From the NCBI GenBank assembly GCA_023409755.1, contig JAEYRA010000096.1:1-17569 (forward strand): a DNA stretch of 17,569 nt, read 5' to 3'. Under the pieces are notes generated by a model. The model was not told the origin of the DNA and ran no database searches. It worked only from the letters and a program-made list of their open reading frames with translations. Made by a program: the position numbers and the translations under genes. Positions 15,292 through 17,569 of the stretch are shown one piece after another; the first letter of the stretch is position 1, and each line of letters begins with the position of its first letter. The DNA comes from Bacillota bacterium. GTDB lineage: Bacteria; Bacillota; Clostridia; Christensenellales; UMGS416.

Positions 15292-17388
15292 TCAGGAGAA
15301 CAGCGAGAAGCTGAGGAACAGCGTCGCCATCAGCGAAGACACCAGGGAAACCACGGTGATCTGGGTGTTGATGGACGGGCCGGCGGTGTCCTTGAAGGGG
15401 GCGCCGACGGTGTCGCCCACGACGGCGGACTTGTGGGCTTCGCTGCCCTTGCCGCCGTGGTTGCCGGCTTCCACGTACTTCTTGGAGTTGTCCCACAGGC
15501 CGCCGGAGTTGCTCATGAAGAGGGCCAGCAGCAGGCCGGAGACGATGTTACCGGCGAGGAAGCCGCCGATGGCCTGCACGCCGCCGACGAAACCGACGAC
15601 CAGCGTGGCGATGATGGCCATGAGGCCGGCGGGCACGAGCTCGCGCAGGGCGCCCACGGTGGCGATGTCAATGCACTTGTCGTACTCGGGGTGCACGCCT
15701 TCTTTGCCTTCCTTGAGGCCAACGATGGTGTTCCACTGGCGGTGGATCTCCTGCACCATGCGCTGGGCATTGCGGTCCACGCCCAGCATCAGCATGGCCG
15801 AGAACACCGCGGGAATGGCGGCACCGATCAGCAGACCGAAGAACACCATCGGGTTCATCACGTCAAAACCGTTCATGAAGTTCTGACCGGCATCCACCAT
15901 GCCGAGCTCGCGGGCGGCGTCGTTGACTTCGCTCATGAACGCGCCCAGCAGGGAGATGACCGTGAGGCCGGCGGCCGAGATGGCAAAGCCCTTGGTGACG
16001 GCCTTGACCGTGTTACCGGCCGAGTCCAGCTCGTCGGTGATGGCCAGCACGTCATCGCCCAGGTTGCCCATTTCAGCCAGGCCGCGGGCGTTGTCGACGA
16101 TGGGGCCGTACGCGTCGTTGGAGATGATCATGCCGACGATGGAGAGCATGCCCAGAGCGGCCATGGAGATACCGAACATCGGGTAGCCCGCGCCGATGGG
16201 CTCACAGATCTTGTAGGCGGCCAGCGCCGACACCGCGATACCCACGATGGCCGGCACCACGCTCAGGAACCCGTAGGAGATGCCCGACAGGATGGTGAAC
16301 GCCGGGCCGGACTCGGAAGCCTTGGCCACGTGGTGCACCGGGGGTTTGTTGTCATTGGTGAAGTAGTCGGAAGCGATGCCGATGATGACGCCCACGAGCA
16401 GGCCCACGATGGCAGCGCCCCAGATGCGCCAGTCGTACTGGAAGATGGCGGTCGCGCCGGCGGTCAGCACGGCGAAGATGCCCGTTGTGATGTAGGTGGA
16501 GGAGTTGAGGGCGTGGGTCGGGTCGCCCTTCTTGCCCATGCGGGCGGTGGCCACGCCGATGATGGAAGCCAGCAGGCCGAGCGCGCCAAAGCAGAACACC
16601 ATGGAGACGTTCTTACCCACGCCGCCATCGATGGAGGTGGCCATGACGAGAGCCGCGGCGAAAGCTGCCACGTTGCTGTCGAAGAGGTCAGCGCCCATGC
16701 CGGCCACGTCGCCCACGTTGTCGCCCACGTTGTCGGCGATGACGGCGGGGTTGCGGGGGTCGTCCTCGGGGATACCGAGCTCGACCTTGCCGGTCAGGTC
16801 CGCGCTGATGTCAGCGGTCTTGGTGAAGATGCCGCCGCCGGCCTTGGCAAACAGGGCCAGGGAGCTGGCGCCGAAGCTGAAGCCCAGGATGGCCGATGCG
16901 CTGCCGGTGACCATGAGCACGGCGGTGACGCCCAGCAAGCTTGCGCCTACCACGGCCATACCCATGACCGCGCCGCCGCGGAACCCTGCCAGGAATGACG
17001 GGCGGATGCCCTCACGGGCGGCCTCGGCGGCCTTGGCGTTGGCGATGGTGGCCACCTGGATGCCGATCTTGCCGGCGATGGCCGACAGCACCGTACCGAA
17101 GATGTAGCAGAGCGTCATGGTGACGTTCTCCACCCAGTTGCCGCGCCAGATGGGCTGGGGCAGGAAGAGGAGGAGCAGCACCGCGACCACCCCGGCGAAC
17201 CGGGTGAGCACGAGGTACTCGCGCCGGAGGAAGGTGTTGGCACCCTTGCGGATGAGCGCGCCGACCTCGGCGATCTTCTCGTTGGACGACTTCTGCGCCT
17301 TAACCCAGACGTAGAAGTAGAACGCCAGCGCAAAGGCCAGCACCGCGACGACAATGGCAGAGATCTGCCAAATCAGGACAACGGGCAT
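15292..17388 (-). CDS. hppA: Membrane-bound proton-translocating pyrophosphatase (K+-independent type)
   Basis: A protein of 698 residues, typical for the family, with about 16 predicted transmembrane helices. It hydrolyses cytoplasmic pyrophosphate and couples this to ion export. The substrate-binding signature is complete: GGGIFTKTADISADLTGKVE (184-203), EDDPRNPAVIADNVGDNVGD (208-227), and the C-terminal cluster DNSKKYVEAG (633-642) with KSAVVGDTVGAPFKDTAGPSIN (653-674). In the region that decides K+ dependence, the sequence GNTVKAVTKG (459-468) has Lys and Thr (K462, T465) where K+-dependent enzymes carry Ala and usually Gly/Ala. The family rule thus predicts a K+-independent, H+-pumping enzyme rather than a Na+ pump. 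ATG at 17388 has GGAGG 8 bases upstream. The gene is monocistronic with a strong terminator. Confidence 0.97.
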   Translation of the reverse strand: MPVVLIWQISAIVVAVLAFALAFYFYVWVKAQKSSNEKIAEVGALIRKGANTFLRREYLVLTRFAGVVAVLLLLFLPQPIWRGNWVENVTMTLCYIFGTVLSAIAGKIGIQVATIANAKAAEAAREGIRPSFLAGFRGGAVMGMAVVGASLLGVTAVLMVTGSASAILGFSFGASSLALFAKAGGGIFTKTADISADLTGKVELGIPEDDPRNPAVIADNVGDNVGDVAGMGADLFDSNVAAFAAALVMATSIDGGVGKNVSMVFCFGALGLLASIIGVATARMGKKGDPTHALNSSTYITTGIFAVLTAGATAIFQYDWRIWGAAIVGLLVGVIIGIASDYFTNDNKPPVHHVAKASESGPAFTILSGISYGFLSVVPAIVGIAVSALAAYKICEPIGAGYPMFGISMAALGMLSIVGMIISNDAYGPIVDNARGLAEMGNLGDDVLAITDELDSAGNTVKAVTKGFAISAAGLTVISLLGAFMSEVNDAARELGMVDAGQNFMNGFDVMNPMVFFGLLIGAAIPAVFSAMLMLGVDRNAQRMVQEIHRQWNTIVGLKEGKEGVHPEYDKCIDIATVGALRELVPAGLMAIIATLVVGFVGGVQAIGGFLAGNIVSGLLLALFMSNSGGLWDNSKKYVEAGNHGGKGSEAHKSAVVGDTVGAPFKDTAGPSINTQITVVSLVSSLMATLFLSFSLFS

Positions 17389-17569
17389 TGAGGGGACCTC
17401 CTTATAATGAAATTAAAAACACATGGCCGGTTCCCCAGCCAAATCGTTCGATGGAAAGCCAAACCTTCCCCAATTCGTAGGCTGCCCATACTATTCCAAA
17501 CCTACGGCAAAAATCCTGCAAAGTTTGTTGCATTTTGGGCCGATGGAAGAAATTGGCTAGACAGTGCGC
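17389..17569. other. Upstream region of hppA (runs off the window)
   Basis: AT-richer than the genes. On the minus strand a possible -10 box TAGTAT (17488-17493) sits inside a 6-bp inverted repeat CGTAGG / CCTACG (17476-17506), but no good -35 box is placed correctly. The sequence TTCCATCG occurs twice. The promoter assignment is uncertain. Confidence 0.35.

Noticed and set aside
14961..15314. Plus-strand 117-residue open frame with AHINANHGG and GTVVPAIFCTGG
   Set aside because: No ribosome binding site, no recognised family, and it crosses the strong hppA terminator; at best a remnant.
14401..16998. 865-residue plus-strand open frame crossing the large gene's start and most of hppA
   Set aside because: It lies antisense to the unmistakable hppA and is compositionally biased (His/Asp/Gly/Val); it has no ribosome binding site or family resemblance.

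Overview
The window looks like a high-GC Firmicutes chromosome, most likely a gut-type clostridium in or near Oscillospirales/Ruminococcaceae. This rests on strong AGGAGG-type ribosome binding sites, the dnaX-ybaB-recR order, a membrane pyrophosphatase, a two-cluster zinc-ribbon protein and a large secreted cadherin-like protein of a kind common in Clostridia. The genus is inferred and was not tested.

Layout. Positions 1-1413 (+) hold the 3' end of dnaX, ybaB/ebfC and recR as one tight operon, closed by a hairpin terminator at 1436-1475. Positions 1476-1904 have no convincing gene but contain three perfect hairpins and, at 1841-1900, a degenerate second copy of part of the recR 3' coding sequence. 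At about 1905 the composition turns abruptly AT-rich. That segment carries a near-consensus promoter and one gene for a cytosolic 5'-nucleotidase type I (cN-I) protein, and ends near 2940 inside the last codons of the next gene. This is the clearest horizontally acquired piece.

Positions 2926-5947 (-) hold an alpha/beta hydrolase, a small DUF1232 membrane protein, a YhhN/TMEM86-type membrane protein and, behind its own terminator, a hypothetical protein. Diverging from it at 6178 (+) is a membrane-anchored protein with a PepSY-like C-terminus. This gene converges with recQ (7261-9138, -), and a bidirectional terminator and a DnaA-box palindrome lie between them.

Positions 9139-9790 have no convincing gene. 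A zinc-ribbon gene (9791-10075, -) follows, preceded by a leader of about 270 nt that can fold into a long nested structure and starts at a strong promoter with an AT-rich upstream tract. A 1384-residue secreted protein fills 10695-14849 (-), and a membrane pyrophosphatase, hppA (15292-17388, -), closes the window.

Functional links. DnaX, YbaB, RecR and RecQ are replication and recombination functions. Most other genes are monocistronic or loosely clustered, with no evident shared pathway. I see no multi-gene defence, CRISPR, biosynthetic or phage system. The items most worth following are the low-GC cN-I insertion beside a recR relic, the structured RNA candidate upstream of the zinc-ribbon gene, and the modular secreted protein.
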